Positions 40,552 to 49,326 of a stretch of DNA of 64,000 bases are shown piece by piece. The notes beneath the pieces are model-generated. The model was not told where the DNA came from. It made no database searches and saw nothing but the letters and a program-made list of their open reading frames with translations. Position 1 is the first letter of the stretch, and the number at the start of each line of letters is the position of its first letter. This DNA is from Streptomyces cylindrosporus (GTDB lineage: Bacteria; Actinomycetota; Actinomycetes; Streptomycetales; Streptomycetaceae): NCBI RefSeq assembly GCF_022698165.1, contig NZ_JALDAY010000003.1, positions 682,001 to 746,000 on the forward strand, written 5' to 3'. The translations under genes were made by a program, and so were the position numbers.

Positions 40552-41952
40552 CTACGGCGCCGGCGACCTCGGCACCGACACCGTCACCGTCAGCCCGTGC
40601 GGCTCGTGATGACCGTACGAGATGGAACCGCCGCCCGCGGCGAGCAGGGTGCGGGTGATGGACAGGCCCAGGCCGGAGCCCTTGATGTTCTGGTGGCGGC
40701 CGCTGCGCCAGAAACGGTCGCCGACGCGGGCGAGTTCCTCGTCGGTGAGGCCGGGGCCGTTGTCGCTCACCACGACCGTCGAGGTGGCGCCGTCGGCCGC
40801 CACCGTGACCCGCACGCACTCGTCCTTCGGCGTGAACTTGACCGCGTTGTCGATCACCGCGTCCAGGGCGCTGGAGAGGGTGACCGGGTCGGCCCAGGCG
40901 GTGGTCGGCGGGCAGTCGCCCAGCAGCCGTACGCCCTTGGCCTCGGCGGTCGGCGTCCAGGCGGCCACGCGCTCGGCGGTCAGCGCGCCGATGTCGGTGA
41001 TCCTGAGGTCGGCCTCGGTGTGCTCGGCCAGGGCCAGGTCGAGCAGGTCGTCCAGGACCTCGGCGAGGCGCTTGCCCTCGGTGCGGACCGATGCGATCTC
41101 CTCATTGTCCTCCGGCAGTTCGAGCGCGAGCAGTTCGATGCGCAGCAGCAGCGCCGACAGGGGGTTGCGCAGCTGGTGCGAGGCGTCGGCGACGAAGGCG
41201 CGCTGCTGCTCCAGCACGTCCTCGACGTTGTCCGCCATCTCGTTGAACGCCCGGGCCAGCCGTCTGAGTTCCGGCGGCCCGCCCGCGGCCGCGACCCGGG
41301 ACTTCAGCCGCCCGCTGGCGATGGCGTGCGTGGTCGCGTCGAGGACCCGTACGGGCCTGAGCACCCAGCCGGTGAGCCGGAGCGCGGCGCCGACGGCGAG
41401 CAGCATCGCGGCGATCTCGCCGAGGCCGACGATCAGCCAGCCGTGCAGGATCCGTGAACGCATGGGCCCGGTGGGCGAGTCGGTGACGACGACGGCGACG
41501 ACGTCGCCGTCCCGGATCACCGGCGAGGCGACGACGAGGCGGTTGCGCTGCCAGGGCCACACCTGCTTGGGGTCGTGGCTGCGGCGGCTGAGCTTCGCCT
41601 CGTCGAACGCCTCGCGCACCTCGCCCGAGCTCGGCAGGAAGAAGGTCGACGGCGCCTTGGCCATGGGGATGTCGGTACGGCAGAACACTCCCGCGCGGAT
41701 GCCGTAGACGCCGTAGTAGCTGGTGAGTTCGCTGCTGAGGGTCTCCAGGCGTTCGTCGGTGGAGGTGCGCGTGGAGCTGCAGGCGTCGGTGACGAACTGG
41801 GCGAGGGCCGCGAAGCGCGCCGTGTCGTCGATCCGGTCGACGACGACCTTCTGCTGCTGGGCCGCCGCGACGCTCACGGCGAGGGGGATGCCGAGGGCGA
41901 GCAGCACGGCCGCCATCAGGACGATCAGCAGCGGGAGGAGTCGGGTACGCAC
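40552..41952 (-). CDS. gluK: Sensor histidine kinase GluK (glutamate-sensing type)
   Basis: The 466-residue kinase has two membrane helices (about 5-32 and 170-197) enclosing a 135-residue external domain with two cysteines (Cys58, Cys91) that may form a disulfide. HAMP (about 198-250), HisKA with His259 in DASHQLRNPL, and HATPase with NAVKFTPKDE, DNGPGL and GSGLGLSI follow. In S. coelicolor the pair beside gluABCD (GluR-K, SCO5778-5779, from memory) senses extracellular glutamate and activates its uptake. The regulator gene lies 9 bp upstream on the same strand. Confidence 0.92.
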   Translation of the reverse strand: MRTRLLPLLIVLMAAVLLALGIPLAVSVAAAQQQKVVVDRIDDTARFAALAQFVTDACSSTRTSTDERLETLSSELTSYYGVYGIRAGVFCRTDIPMAKAPSTFFLPSSGEVREAFDEAKLSRRSHDPKQVWPWQRNRLVVASPVIRDGDVVAVVVTDSPTGPMRSRILHGWLIVGLGEIAAMLLAVGAALRLTGWVLRPVRVLDATTHAIASGRLKSRVAAAGGPPELRRLARAFNEMADNVEDVLEQQRAFVADASHQLRNPLSALLLRIELLALELPEDNEEIASVRTEGKRLAEVLDDLLDLALAEHTEADLRITDIGALTAERVAAWTPTAEAKGVRLLGDCPPTTAWADPVTLSSALDAVIDNAVKFTPKDECVRVTVAADGATSTVVVSDNGPGLTDEELARVGDRFWRSGRHQNIKGSGLGLSITRTLLAAGGGSISYGHHEPHGLTVTVSVPRSPAP

Positions 41953-41961
41953 CCGTGCACG

Positions 41962-42648
41962 CTACGAGGCGGGGGCGACGAGCCGGTAGCCGACGCCGCG
42001 TACGGTCTCGATCAGGGCCGGCATGCGCAGCTTGGCGCGCAGGGACGCGACGTGCACCTCCAGGGTGCGTCCGGTCCCTTCCCAGCTGGTGCGCCACACC
42101 TCGCTGATGATCTGCTCACGCCGGAAGACGACCCCGGGTCGCTGCGCGAGCAGGGCGAGCAGATCGAACTCCTTGCGGGTCAGTTGGATTACCGAACCGT
42201 CCACGGTGACCTGCCGGGTGGGCAGTTCGATGAGCACGGGGCCGAGCCGCAGCGAGCTGTCCTCGCCGTGCGCGGCGTCCTCGTGGACGGTGCGCCGGCT
42301 GACGGCGTGGATCCGGGCGAGCAGTTCCCCGGTGTCGTACGGCTTCACCACGTAGTCGTCGGCGCCGAGGTTGAGGCCGTGGATGCGGGAGCGGACGTCG
42401 GAGCGCGCGGTGACCATGATCACCGGGGTGCTGGTGCGCTTGCGGATCTTGCCGCAGACCTCGTAGCCGTCCTGGTCGGGCAGGCCCAGGTCGAGCAGGA
42501 CGACACCGAAGCCGTCGCCCTCGGGGACGAGCGCCTGGAGTGCCTCCTCGCCGCTGCGCGCGTGCGTGACGTCGAAGCCGTGACGTGCCAGAACCGCCGA
42601 GAGAGCGGCGGCGACATGGTTGTCGTCCTCGACGAGCAGCAGTCTCAT
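41962..42648 (-). CDS. gluR: OmpR-family response regulator GluR
   Basis: The 228-residue regulator has a receiver domain with Asp53 in VVLLDLGLPD and acidic Glu7/Asp8/Asp9, and a winged-helix effector domain from about 130 (ELPTRQVTVDGSVIQLTRKEFDLLALLAQ...RTLEVHVASLRAKL...VRGVGYRL). It is transcribed ahead of gluK and is divergent from gluA across 287 bp, the position expected for direct control of the glutamate importer. Assignment rests on domain type plus the conserved location. Confidence 0.93.
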   Translation of the reverse strand: MRLLLVEDDNHVAAALSAVLARHGFDVTHARSGEEALQALVPEGDGFGVVLLDLGLPDQDGYEVCGKIRKRTSTPVIMVTARSDVRSRIHGLNLGADDYVVKPYDTGELLARIHAVSRRTVHEDAAHGEDSSLRLGPVLIELPTRQVTVDGSVIQLTRKEFDLLALLAQRPGVVFRREQIISEVWRTSWEGTGRTLEVHVASLRAKLRMPALIETVRGVGYRLVAPAS

Positions 42649-42935
42649 CCGGGCTCCCTTCGGTTCATCGGCCGTACGATCGGCGTCGGTGGAAACGCGT
42701 CCACGCGCGCGTGTGCATCATGGCAGTCACGCTGATGGACGAGGACGCAGTCAAGCGGGTTCCGGCCGCGCGTCGCTACCGTTATGCGGCCGATACGCGG
42801 CCCGCTCGCAAGTGCTACGACACGTGTCCGATTGCTATCGGATCGTGATGCTCAGATCTCCCTCAGATGTAATGACGCTGGTCGCGGGCGCTCACTACTG
42901 TCCTCCGAAACCGAGGAGGACGGAGCCCGATAGCG

Positions 42936-43715
42936 ATGACCGAAGTATCGGTGGCCAAGGAAGACGCGGTACCCGAGGCCGGAGAACTGGTCGTCCTGAA
43001 GAGCGTCAACAAGCACTTCGGCGCGTTGCACGTACTCCAGGACATCGACCTGACGATCGCGCGCGGCGAGGTCGTCGTGGTCATCGGGCCCTCCGGGTCC
43101 GGCAAGTCCACCCTGTGCCGCACCATCAACCGCCTGGAGACCGTCGACTCCGGCACGATCGCGATCGACGGCAGGCCGCTGCCCCAGGAGGGCAAGGAGC
43201 TGGCGCGGCTGCGGGCGGACGTCGGGATGGTCTTCCAGTCCTTCAACCTCTTCGCGCACAAGACCGTGCTCGAGAACGTGATGCTGGGGCAGATCAAGGT
43301 CCGCAAGGCCGACAGGAAGCAGGCCGAGGAGAAGGCGCGTGCCCTGCTCGACCGGGTCGGCGTGGCCACGCAGGCCGACAAGTACCCAGCACAGCTCTCC
43401 GGCGGCCAGCAGCAGCGCGTCGCCATCGCGCGCGCCCTGGCCATGGATCCCAAGGTCATGCTCTTCGACGAGCCGACGTCGGCCCTCGACCCGGAGATGA
43501 TCAACGAGGTCCTGGAGGTCATGCAGCAGCTCGCCCGGGACGGCATGACCATGATCGTCGTCACTCATGAGATGGGCTTCGCACGATCGGCTGCGAACCG
43601 CGTGGTGTTCATGGCGGACGGCCGGATCGTCGAAGAGGCCGCGCCGGACCAGTTCTTCAGCAACCCGCGCAGCGACCGTGCCAAGGACTTCCTGTCGAAG
43701 ATCCTGCACCACTGA
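42936..43715 (+). CDS. gluA: Glutamate ABC transporter ATP-binding protein
   Basis: The 259-residue ATPase powers glutamate import. It has Walker [10 protein letters not shown] (about 48-56), Q-loop MVFQSFNLF, signature [16 protein letters not shown] and Walker [13 protein letters not shown], and ends with the H-loop VTHEMGFA typical of polar amino-acid importers. It is the first gene of gluABCD and is divergent from gluR. A GAGGAGG-type sequence upstream supports the ATG start. Confidence 0.95.
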   Translation: MTEVSVAKEDAVPEAGELVVLKSVNKHFGALHVLQDIDLTIARGEVVVVIGPSGSGKSTLCRTINRLETVDSGTIAIDGRPLPQEGKELARLRADVGMVFQSFNLFAHKTVLENVMLGQIKVRKADRKQAEEKARALLDRVGVATQADKYPAQLSGGQQQRVAIARALAMDPKVMLFDEPTSALDPEMINEVLEVMQQLARDGMTMIVVTHEMGFARSAANRVVFMADGRIVEEAAPDQFFSNPRSDRAKDFLSKILHH

Positions 43716-43777
43716 CGATCCGCCCAGCCCCCACCACCGACGGCCCTCGTCTCTTCACCAGCCAAAGGATGTCCAAC

Positions 43778-44620
43778 ATGAAGCTCCGCAAGGTCACCGC
43801 CGCCTCGGCCGCCGTGCTCGCCCTCGCCGTGGCCGCCACGGCGTGCGGGTCCAGCGACAACGACAAGGACAGCGGTTCCTCCTCCGGCGGCGGCAAGAAG
43901 ATCACCGTCGGCATCAAGTTCGACCAGCCCGGCATCGGCCAGAAGACGCCGAACGGCTACTCCGGCTTCGACGTCGACGTCGCCACCTATGTCGCCAAGA
44001 AGCTCGGCTACAGCGCGGACCAGATCGAGTGGAAGGAGTCGAAGAGCGCCGACCGCGAGACCATGCTGCAGCGCGGTGACGTCGACTTCATCGCCGCCTC
44101 GTACTCGATCACCCCGGAGCGCCAGCAGAAGGTCGACTTCGCCGGCCCGTACCTGCTGGCCCACCAGGACGTGCTGATCCGCGCGAACGACAACTCCATC
44201 AAGTCGCCGTCGGACCTCAACAGCAAGAAGCTGTGCTCGGTGACCGGTTCGACCTCGGCGCAGAACGTCAAGGACAAGCTGGCGCCCAAGGCCCAGCTGC
44301 AGCAGTACCCGACGTACTCGGCGTGTCTGACCGGTGTGCAGAACGGCGCCATCGACGCGCTCACCACGGACGACTCGATCCTCGCCGGCTACGCCTCGCA
44401 GACCCAGTACAAGGGCAAGTTCAAGCTCGGCGGCTTCAAGATGACCAACGAGAACTACGGCATCGGCGTCAAGAAGGGCAGCGACCTCAAGGCGAAGATC
44501 AACACCGCCCTGGAGGCGATGGTCTCGGACGGTTCGTGGCAGAAGGCCGTGGACAAGAACTTCGGTCCGGCCGGCTACAAGAACGAGCCCGCGCCGAAGA
44601 TCGGCGACATCAAGAGCTGA
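43778..44620 (+). CDS. gluB: Glutamate-binding lipoprotein
   Basis: The 280-residue protein captures glutamate outside the cell for the GluCD channel. It has a lipoprotein signal (MKLRKVT, hydrophobic core, lipobox VAATAC) and a type-2 periplasmic fold: NGYSGFDVDVATYVAKKLGY, ADRETMLQRGDVDFIAASYSITPERQQKVDFAGPY and TDDSILAGYA. Of two in-frame ATGs, 43778 is chosen because AAAGGA is 8 bases upstream, while at 43769 the same signal would touch the start codon. A stable hairpin follows the stop and may raise its expression over the permease genes. Confidence 0.95.
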   Translation: MKLRKVTAASAAVLALAVAATACGSSDNDKDSGSSSGGGKKITVGIKFDQPGIGQKTPNGYSGFDVDVATYVAKKLGYSADQIEWKESKSADRETMLQRGDVDFIAASYSITPERQQKVDFAGPYLLAHQDVLIRANDNSIKSPSDLNSKKLCSVTGSTSAQNVKDKLAPKAQLQQYPTYSACLTGVQNGAIDALTTDDSILAGYASQTQYKGKFKLGGFKMTNENYGIGVKKGSDLKAKINTALEAMVSDGSWQKAVDKNFGPAGYKNEPAPKIGDIKS

Positions 44621-44635
44621 GGCAACGCCTGACCG

Positions 44636-44660
44636 GTGCGCCGCCTCCCGGGCGGCGCAC
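44636..44660 (+). terminator. Intercistronic hairpin between gluB and gluC
   Basis: GTGCGCCGCC (44636-44645) pairs perfectly with GGCGGCGCAC (44651-44660) around a 5-base loop. There is no U tract. Its place after the binding-protein gene fits an RNA-stabilising or partly terminating element that keeps the binding protein in excess. Confidence 0.75.
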
Positions 44661-44695
44661 CGGGGGCATCCCTACACGCGGAAGCGCGGGAGATC

Positions 44696-45361
44696 GTGTT
44701 CGACTTTCTTGAAGGTTACGACGTACTGGGGGCCTTCTGGACGACGGTGCAGCTGACGCTGCTCGCCGCCGTCGGCTCCCTGGTCTGGGGCACGCTGCTG
44801 GCCGCCATGCGGGTCGGCCCGGTGCCACTGATGCGCGGTTTCGGAACCGTCTACGTGAACATCGTGCGGAACATTCCGCTCACCGTGATCATCCTGTTCA
44901 CGTCACTGGGCCTCAACAACACCCTGGGCATCAGCCTCGGCTCGTCGGTCATCGACACGATCAACTTCCGGCTCGCCGTGCTCGGCCTGGTCGCCTACAC
45001 CTCGGCGTTCGTGTGCGAGGCGCTGCGCTCGGGCATCAACACGGTGCCGGTCGGACAGGCGGAGGCGGCGCGCGCGATCGGCCTCAGCTTCTCCCAGGTA
45101 CTGCGCCTCGTGGTCCTGCCACAGGCGTTCCGTTCGTCCGTCGGCCCGCTGACGAACGTACTGATCGCCCTCACCAAGAACACCACGGTGGCCGCCGCCA
45201 TCGGTGTCGCCGAGGCGGCGACCCTCATGAAGACGATGGTCGAGAACGAGGCCCAGCTCATCCCCATCTCCGCGGTCTTCGCCCTGGGCTTCGTGATCCT
45301 GACGCTGCCGACCGGCCTGATCCTCGGCTGGGTGGGCAAGAAGGTGGCGGTGAAGCGATGA
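44696..45361 (+). CDS. gluC: Glutamate ABC transporter permease
   Basis: The 221-residue inner-membrane permease has five hydrophobic segments and the EAA loop (QAEAARAIGLSFSQVLRLVVLPQAFRSSVGP) that contacts the ATPase. IVRNIPLTVIILF is typical of the His/Glu/Gln/Arg/opine permease family. The GTG at 44696 is taken as the start because the protein then begins with FDFLEGYDVLGAFWTT as relatives do; a GGGAG sits close upstream. An earlier GTG at 44636 lies in the hairpin. The stop overlaps gluD by ATGA. Confidence 0.92.
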   Translation: MFDFLEGYDVLGAFWTTVQLTLLAAVGSLVWGTLLAAMRVGPVPLMRGFGTVYVNIVRNIPLTVIILFTSLGLNNTLGISLGSSVIDTINFRLAVLGLVAYTSAFVCEALRSGINTVPVGQAEAARAIGLSFSQVLRLVVLPQAFRSSVGPLTNVLIALTKNTTVAAAIGVAEAATLMKTMVENEAQLIPISAVFALGFVILTLPTGLILGWVGKKVAVKR

Positions 45362-46257
45362 GTTCCCTTCTCTACGACGCCCAGGGGCCCCGCGCCAAGC
45401 GGCGCAACGTCCTCTTCACGGCCGTCTTCGTGGCCGCCCTCGCGGCGCTGGTGTGGTGGGTGTACACCAGCCTCGACGACAAGGGCCAGCTGGAGTGGAG
45501 CCTCTGGAAGCCGTTCTTCACCGGCACCGAGGCCTGGTCCACGTACATCTGGCCGGGTCTGCAGAACACGCTGAAGGCCGCGGCGCTGGCCATGGTCATC
45601 GCGCTGCCGCTCGGCGCGGTCCTCGGCATCGCGCGGCTCTCCGACCACGTCTGGATCCGGGTCCCGGCCTCGGTCGTCGTCGAGTTCTTCCGGGCCATCC
45701 CCGTGCTGGTCCTGATGATCTTCGGTGTCGCCCTGTACGCGAAGTACACGAACATCAGCTCGGACGACCGCCCGCTGTACGCCGTCGTCACCGGCCTCGT
45801 GCTCTACAACGCGGCCGTCCTCGCGGAGATCGTCCGGGCCGGCATCCTGGCCCTGCCGAAGGGTCAGGCCGAGGCCGCGGTGGCGATCGGTCTGCGCAAG
45901 AACCAGGTCATGCGGCTCGTCCTGCTGCCGCAGTCGGTCACCGCGATGCTCCCGGCCATCGTCAGCCAGCTCGTCGTGATCGTGAAGGACACCGCCCTGG
46001 GCGGCGCGGTCCTCACCTTCCCCGAGCTGCTCTCGTCGGCGAACACGATGATCGGCTACTACGGCAACACCATCGCCAGCTTCACGGTGGTCGCCGTGAT
46101 CTTCATCGCCGTCAACTTCTCGCTCACCAGCTTCGCGAGCTGGCTGGAGGGCCGGCTGCGCCGCGGCAAGAAGTCGACCGGCGCGGTGCTGGGCGCCGAC
46201 GCGGTCGCCGAACTGGCCGCTCCGGGCGACCACGAGGACCTGCAGAAGGCGAACTGA
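45358..46257 (+). CDS. gluD: Glutamate ABC transporter permease
   Basis: The 299-residue permease has an N-terminal anchor helix (about 19-37), a permease domain starting near 65 (WPGLQNTLKAAALAMVIALPLG), EFFRAIPVLVLMIF and the EAA loop KGQAEAAVAIGLRKNQVMRLVLLPQSV. It pairs with GluC to form the channel. The first four bases overlap the gluC stop (ATGA), showing coupled translation. A C-terminal tail of 25 residues is acidic. A terminator hairpin follows 30 bp later. Confidence 0.95.
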   Translation: MSSLLYDAQGPRAKRRNVLFTAVFVAALAALVWWVYTSLDDKGQLEWSLWKPFFTGTEAWSTYIWPGLQNTLKAAALAMVIALPLGAVLGIARLSDHVWIRVPASVVVEFFRAIPVLVLMIFGVALYAKYTNISSDDRPLYAVVTGLVLYNAAVLAEIVRAGILALPKGQAEAAVAIGLRKNQVMRLVLLPQSVTAMLPAIVSQLVVIVKDTALGGAVLTFPELLSSANTMIGYYGNTIASFTVVAVIFIAVNFSLTSFASWLEGRLRRGKKSTGAVLGADAVAELAAPGDHEDLQKAN

Positions 46258-46286
46258 CGGCAGATCAGAAAAGACGACCGGCCCCC

Positions 46287-46316
46287 GGAGGCAGTGGCAT
46301 GATCGCCACTGCCTCC
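46287..46316 (+). terminator. Terminator hairpin after gluABCD
   Basis: GGAGGCAGTGGC (46287-46298) and GCCACTGCCTCC (46305-46316) are perfect 12-bp arms around the loop ATGATC. It lies 30 bp past the gluD stop. Confidence 0.85.
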
Positions 46317-46434
46317 GTCACTTGACGCAAGCACCGGCAATGGGTTGCATACGTTCTGTGATCGTGCACCCTGCTCCAACTTCCTGTTCACATGCGTCCG
46401 TCAGGACACCGTCGCGGGCAGGGGGCGCCGCGCC

Positions 46435-48033
46435 GTGGACCCGGTGATCATCGTCGGAGCGGGGCCCGTGGGGCTCACGCTCGCCCTGTCGCTGGCGCGT
46501 CAGGAGGTCCCCTCCGTCGTGCTCGACGAGGGTCCCGGCAAGGACGAACCGCGCCCGGCGCGCACGGTCGTGCTGCGCGAGGACACCGCCGATCTGATGG
46601 CCCGGCTGACGGGTCTGGACGTGGAGCAGGCCGGTACGCGCTGGGCCGGATGGCGGTCGTTGCGGCGCAAGCAGGTGATGCGCGAGGTCACCTTCGACGA
46701 CGCCGCCGAGCCCGCTCCCCTGCACATCGCCCAGCACGTCCTGACCGGCGCCCTGCGCGAGGCGCTGGCCGGCGAGCGGCTCGCCAAGGTCGCCGTCGAC
46801 AGCCGCGTCGACACCATCGAGCAGGAGCCCTCCGGCGTCACCGCCCACACCCGCGGCCCCAAGGGAACGTGGTGGCGCGGAAGTTACCTGGCCGGCTGCG
46901 ACGGCCCGCGCTCCACGGTCCGCAAACTGCAGGACATCCGCTTCCCCGGCCGTACGGCGGTCGAGCGACACGCCGTGGCGGCGCTGCGCGCGGAACTTCC
47001 GTGGGACGGTCAGGCGTTGCTCCATCGGATGCCGCCGTGGCGGAAGTCCGGACCTTCGGCCGGGGAGGTCACCGGACGCCCGCTCCCGGACGGGGTGTGG
47101 CGCCTCGACTGGCTGCTGCCGCCGGGCAAGGACCTGGTCACACCCGAGCTGCTCCTTGCCCGCATCCGGGAGACCCTGTCCGGCTGGACCGGGGGCTCCA
47201 CACCGTCGTACGAACTCCTCGACACCGGAGTCCACACGGTCCACCACCGACTCGCCCGCCGGTGGCGGTCCGGCCGGGTCTTCCTCGCCGGGGACGCGGC
47301 GCACCTGCTCGGCGTGCTCGGTACGCAGGGGCTGGACGAGGGGCTGCGGGACGCCGACAACCTCGCCTGGAAGCTGGCGCTGGCCTGGCACCACGGGCCG
47401 CACGAGGCGCTGCTCGACAGCTACCAGGCGGAGCGGCGCGGCGCGGTCTCCGCGCGGCTGCGCGCCGCCGACCAGGTGCTGCCGCTGCTGCGCGGCGGCG
47501 GAGGGCTGCGCGCGTACGTGCCCGGGGCGAGCCGGGGCCATGACGCGCTGCTCGCGGACGGTCACCTGGGGCGCGGGGCGCTCGGCGGGCCGACGGCGTA
47601 CGCCGCCTCGCCGCTCGCGCCCCGGCACCTCGAGGGCGAGGTGCCGGTGGACACGGCGCCGGGCGCGCCGATCGCCGACGTGCGGGTGACCGCGGAGGAC
47701 GGCTCCGTCGTACGACTGCGCGACCGCCTGGGCCGAGGCGCGCTGCTGGTCGTGCTGGTCGCCCCGGGCACGGGCGTGTGGGACCGCAAGCACTGGGTGA
47801 CGGCGGGCGTCATGCCCCGCCTGGCGGCCGCGGTGGCGGCACTGCCGCACCCCGCGGAACTCCTGGTCGCCGAGAGCTACCCGGGTGCGGCGGCCCACAC
47901 GGTCCTCCTGGCCCGCCCGGACGGCCACCTGGTGGCGGCGCTGGGCGGTGTACGACCGGCGGACCTGTACTCGGCGGCGGAGGCGGCGCTGGGCGGGCCG
48001 GCGAGGGCGGAGAGTGGGGCGGGGGCGCGGTAG
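46435..48033 (+). CDS. FAD-dependent aromatic-ring-hydroxylase-type monooxygenase
   Basis: The 532-residue protein belongs to group A flavin monooxygenases of the PheA/TfdB/MhpA type. The FAD dinucleotide fold is VIIVGAGPVGLTLAL (4-18), the DG motif is YLAGCDGPRSTVRK, and the GD motif is VFLAGDAAHLLGVLGTQGLDEGLRDADNLAWKL. A thioredoxin-like C-terminal domain of about 150 residues follows (RDRLGRGALLVVLVAPGTGVWDR), as in phenol hydroxylase. GTG 46435 is chosen since the open sequence further upstream has poor coding character. The substrate is unknown and no pathway genes surround it. Confidence 0.88.
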   Translation: MDPVIIVGAGPVGLTLALSLARQEVPSVVLDEGPGKDEPRPARTVVLREDTADLMARLTGLDVEQAGTRWAGWRSLRRKQVMREVTFDDAAEPAPLHIAQHVLTGALREALAGERLAKVAVDSRVDTIEQEPSGVTAHTRGPKGTWWRGSYLAGCDGPRSTVRKLQDIRFPGRTAVERHAVAALRAELPWDGQALLHRMPPWRKSGPSAGEVTGRPLPDGVWRLDWLLPPGKDLVTPELLLARIRETLSGWTGGSTPSYELLDTGVHTVHHRLARRWRSGRVFLAGDAAHLLGVLGTQGLDEGLRDADNLAWKLALAWHHGPHEALLDSYQAERRGAVSARLRAADQVLPLLRGGGGLRAYVPGASRGHDALLADGHLGRGALGGPTAYAASPLAPRHLEGEVPVDTAPGAPIADVRVTAEDGSVVRLRDRLGRGALLVVLVAPGTGVWDRKHWVTAGVMPRLAAAVAALPHPAELLVAESYPGAAAHTVLLARPDGHLVAALGGVRPADLYSAAEAALGGPARAESGAGAR

Positions 48034-48097
48034 CGGCGGGGCCGGAGCGCGCCGATGCCGAGCGGCGCGTGGACGTCGTCGTACCGCTGCATGCCGT

Positions 48098-48136
48098 ACT
48101 CACCGTCACTGTGTGGTCCACATAGTGACGGTGAGT
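48098..48136. terminator. Long inverted repeat upstream of the cysteine leader
   Basis: Arms 48098-48116 and 48118-48136 pair over 19 bp with one G-T wobble position and a single-base centre (ACTCACCGTCACT...AGTGACGGTGAGT). It lies 65 bp past the monooxygenase stop and 36 bp before the leader peptide. It can serve as a terminator, but its symmetry and lower GC content also fit an operator. Confidence 0.6.
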
Positions 48137-48171
48137 TGACCGGTCCCGGCCTCCATGGTGTACTCCGGATC

Positions 48172-48258
48172 GTGACCGACACCTGTGTGCGCCTGTGGCG
48201 GAGGGTCCATATGGACCTCGTCCGCTATGCGGGCTGCGTGTGTCGTCCGTCCTGCTGA
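48172..48258 (+). CDS. Cysteine-containing leader peptide (putative attenuator)
   Basis: A GTG opens 28 codons encoding a peptide with the actinobacterial leader pattern R-R-V-H-M-D-L-V-R at residues 10-18, followed by GCVCRPSC. Cysteines are at 5, 22, 24 and 28, three of them in the last seven codons, the last directly before the TGA. Similar short ORFs precede sulfur-metabolism genes in actinomycetes, where ribosome speed at Cys codons reports cysteine supply. The cysteine dioxygenase start is 76 bases downstream, and GCGCG (48278-48282) and CGCGC (48297-48301) could pair between them. It probably regulates the dioxygenase-rhodanese operon. Confidence 0.8.
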   Translation: MTDTCVRLWRRVHMDLVRYAGCVCRPSC

Positions 48259-48334
48259 ATTCGCATCCCCCTTTCCAGCGCGCCGCCCTTCGCTGCCGCG
48301 CGCCCTCCGCGAACGCCCATCAGGACGGTGCCAC

Positions 48335-48883
48335 GTGTCTGTCTCCCCCTCTGCCTCTGCTCCCGCCCCCGCGCCCACGACCGCTTCCGCGCCGCCGACG
48401 CAGGCGGAACTTCTCGACTTCGTACGACGTACCGCCGCCGACGCCGAACTCATCGCCTCGCTCCCGCTGGACCCGGAGGGCCGCACATGGGTTCGCCTGG
48501 AGGGCCCCGGCGGCAGCGAGGCCTGGCTGATCGGCTGGCCGCCCGGTACGGGCACCGGCTGGCACGACCACGCCGAGTCCGTCGGCGCCTTCGTCACGGC
48601 CGCCGGTGAGCTGAAGGAGTACTCGCTCGCCGCCCGGCTGCCCGCCGACGGCTGGAAGACCCTCGAACTCACGGACGGGGTGGACCGGGAGCGCCGGCTG
48701 CCGGCCGGCAAGGGCCGTGCCTTCGGCCGCCACCATGTCCACGAGGTCCTGAACGAGTCGACCGACGAACACGCGGTGTCGGTCCACGCGTACTACCCGC
48801 CGCTGCCGCAGATCCGCCGCTACAGCCGGGTGGGACAGGTGCTGCGGCTGGAGCAGGTGGAGCGGCCGGAGGACTGGCAGTGA
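48335..48883 (+). CDS. Cysteine dioxygenase (cupin)
   Basis: The enzyme oxidises cysteine to cysteine sulfinate with O2 and Fe(II). The 182-residue protein is of the bacterial type-I CDO cupin family: iron ligands in the first cupin motif GWHDHAES (His77, His79) and in the second GRHHVHEV (His134 or His136). The N terminus is Ser/Ala/Pro-rich. GTG 48335 is preferred, with AGGA 9 bases upstream; an open frame extends earlier through the leader region. The stop overlaps the rhodanese start (GTGA), so cysteine sulfur oxidation and sulfur transfer are coupled in one operon. The Cys leader upstream suggests control by cysteine. Confidence 0.9.
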   Translation: MSVSPSASAPAPAPTTASAPPTQAELLDFVRRTAADAELIASLPLDPEGRTWVRLEGPGGSEAWLIGWPPGTGTGWHDHAESVGAFVTAAGELKEYSLAARLPADGWKTLELTDGVDRERRLPAGKGRAFGRHHVHEVLNESTDEHAVSVHAYYPPLPQIRRYSRVGQVLRLEQVERPEDWQ

Positions 48884-49326
48884 GCGGGGCGGGACCAGAG
48901 CGCGGCCGGGTGGGTGACGTGGGTGAACGGCCCGTCGGTATCGACGAGTTGCTGGAGCGGGTGCGCGCGGGGTACGCGCGCGTCGAGCCGAAGGAGGCCT
49001 ACGAAGCCGCCCTCGCCGGGGAGGCCTTGCTGGTGGACATCCGGTACGCGGCCCTGCGCGAACGGGACGGCCTGATCCCCGGCGCCCTCGTCGTCGAGCG
49101 CAACGAACTGGAGTGGCGGCTCGATCCGCGGGGCAGCCATCGCGCGGCCGAGGCCACGAGCCATGACCTGCGCATCGTGGTGATCTGCAACGAGGGTTAC
49201 GCGTCGAGCCTCGCGGCTGCCTCGCTCCACCAGTTGGGACTGCACCGGGCCACCGACCTGGTCGGCGGTTTTCAGGCGTGGAAGGCAGCGGGGCTCCCGC
49301 TCCTGCCGGAGGCCCCGGCTCAGTAG
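48880..49326 (+). CDS. Rhodanese-like sulfurtransferase
   Basis: The 148-residue single-domain rhodanese has LLVDIRYAALRERDGLIPGALVVERNELEW and the active-site loop VVICNEGYASS with catalytic Cys103, followed by the closing segment LVGGFQAWKAAGLPLLP. It would carry persulfide sulfur from cysteine breakdown or thiosulfate. Translation is coupled to the cysteine dioxygenase by a GTGA overlap. Its end overlaps by 7 bp the convergent binding-protein gene. Confidence 0.93.
   Translation: MSGAGPERGRVGDVGERPVGIDELLERVRAGYARVEPKEAYEAALAGEALLVDIRYAALRERDGLIPGALVVERNELEWRLDPRGSHRAAEATSHDLRIVVICNEGYASSLAAASLHQLGLHRATDLVGGFQAWKAAGLPLLPEAPAQ

Noticed and set aside
42720..42848. A leader peptide ORF upstream of gluA
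   Set aside because: It opens without a ribosome-binding site, lacks leader features and has poor codon character for this genome.
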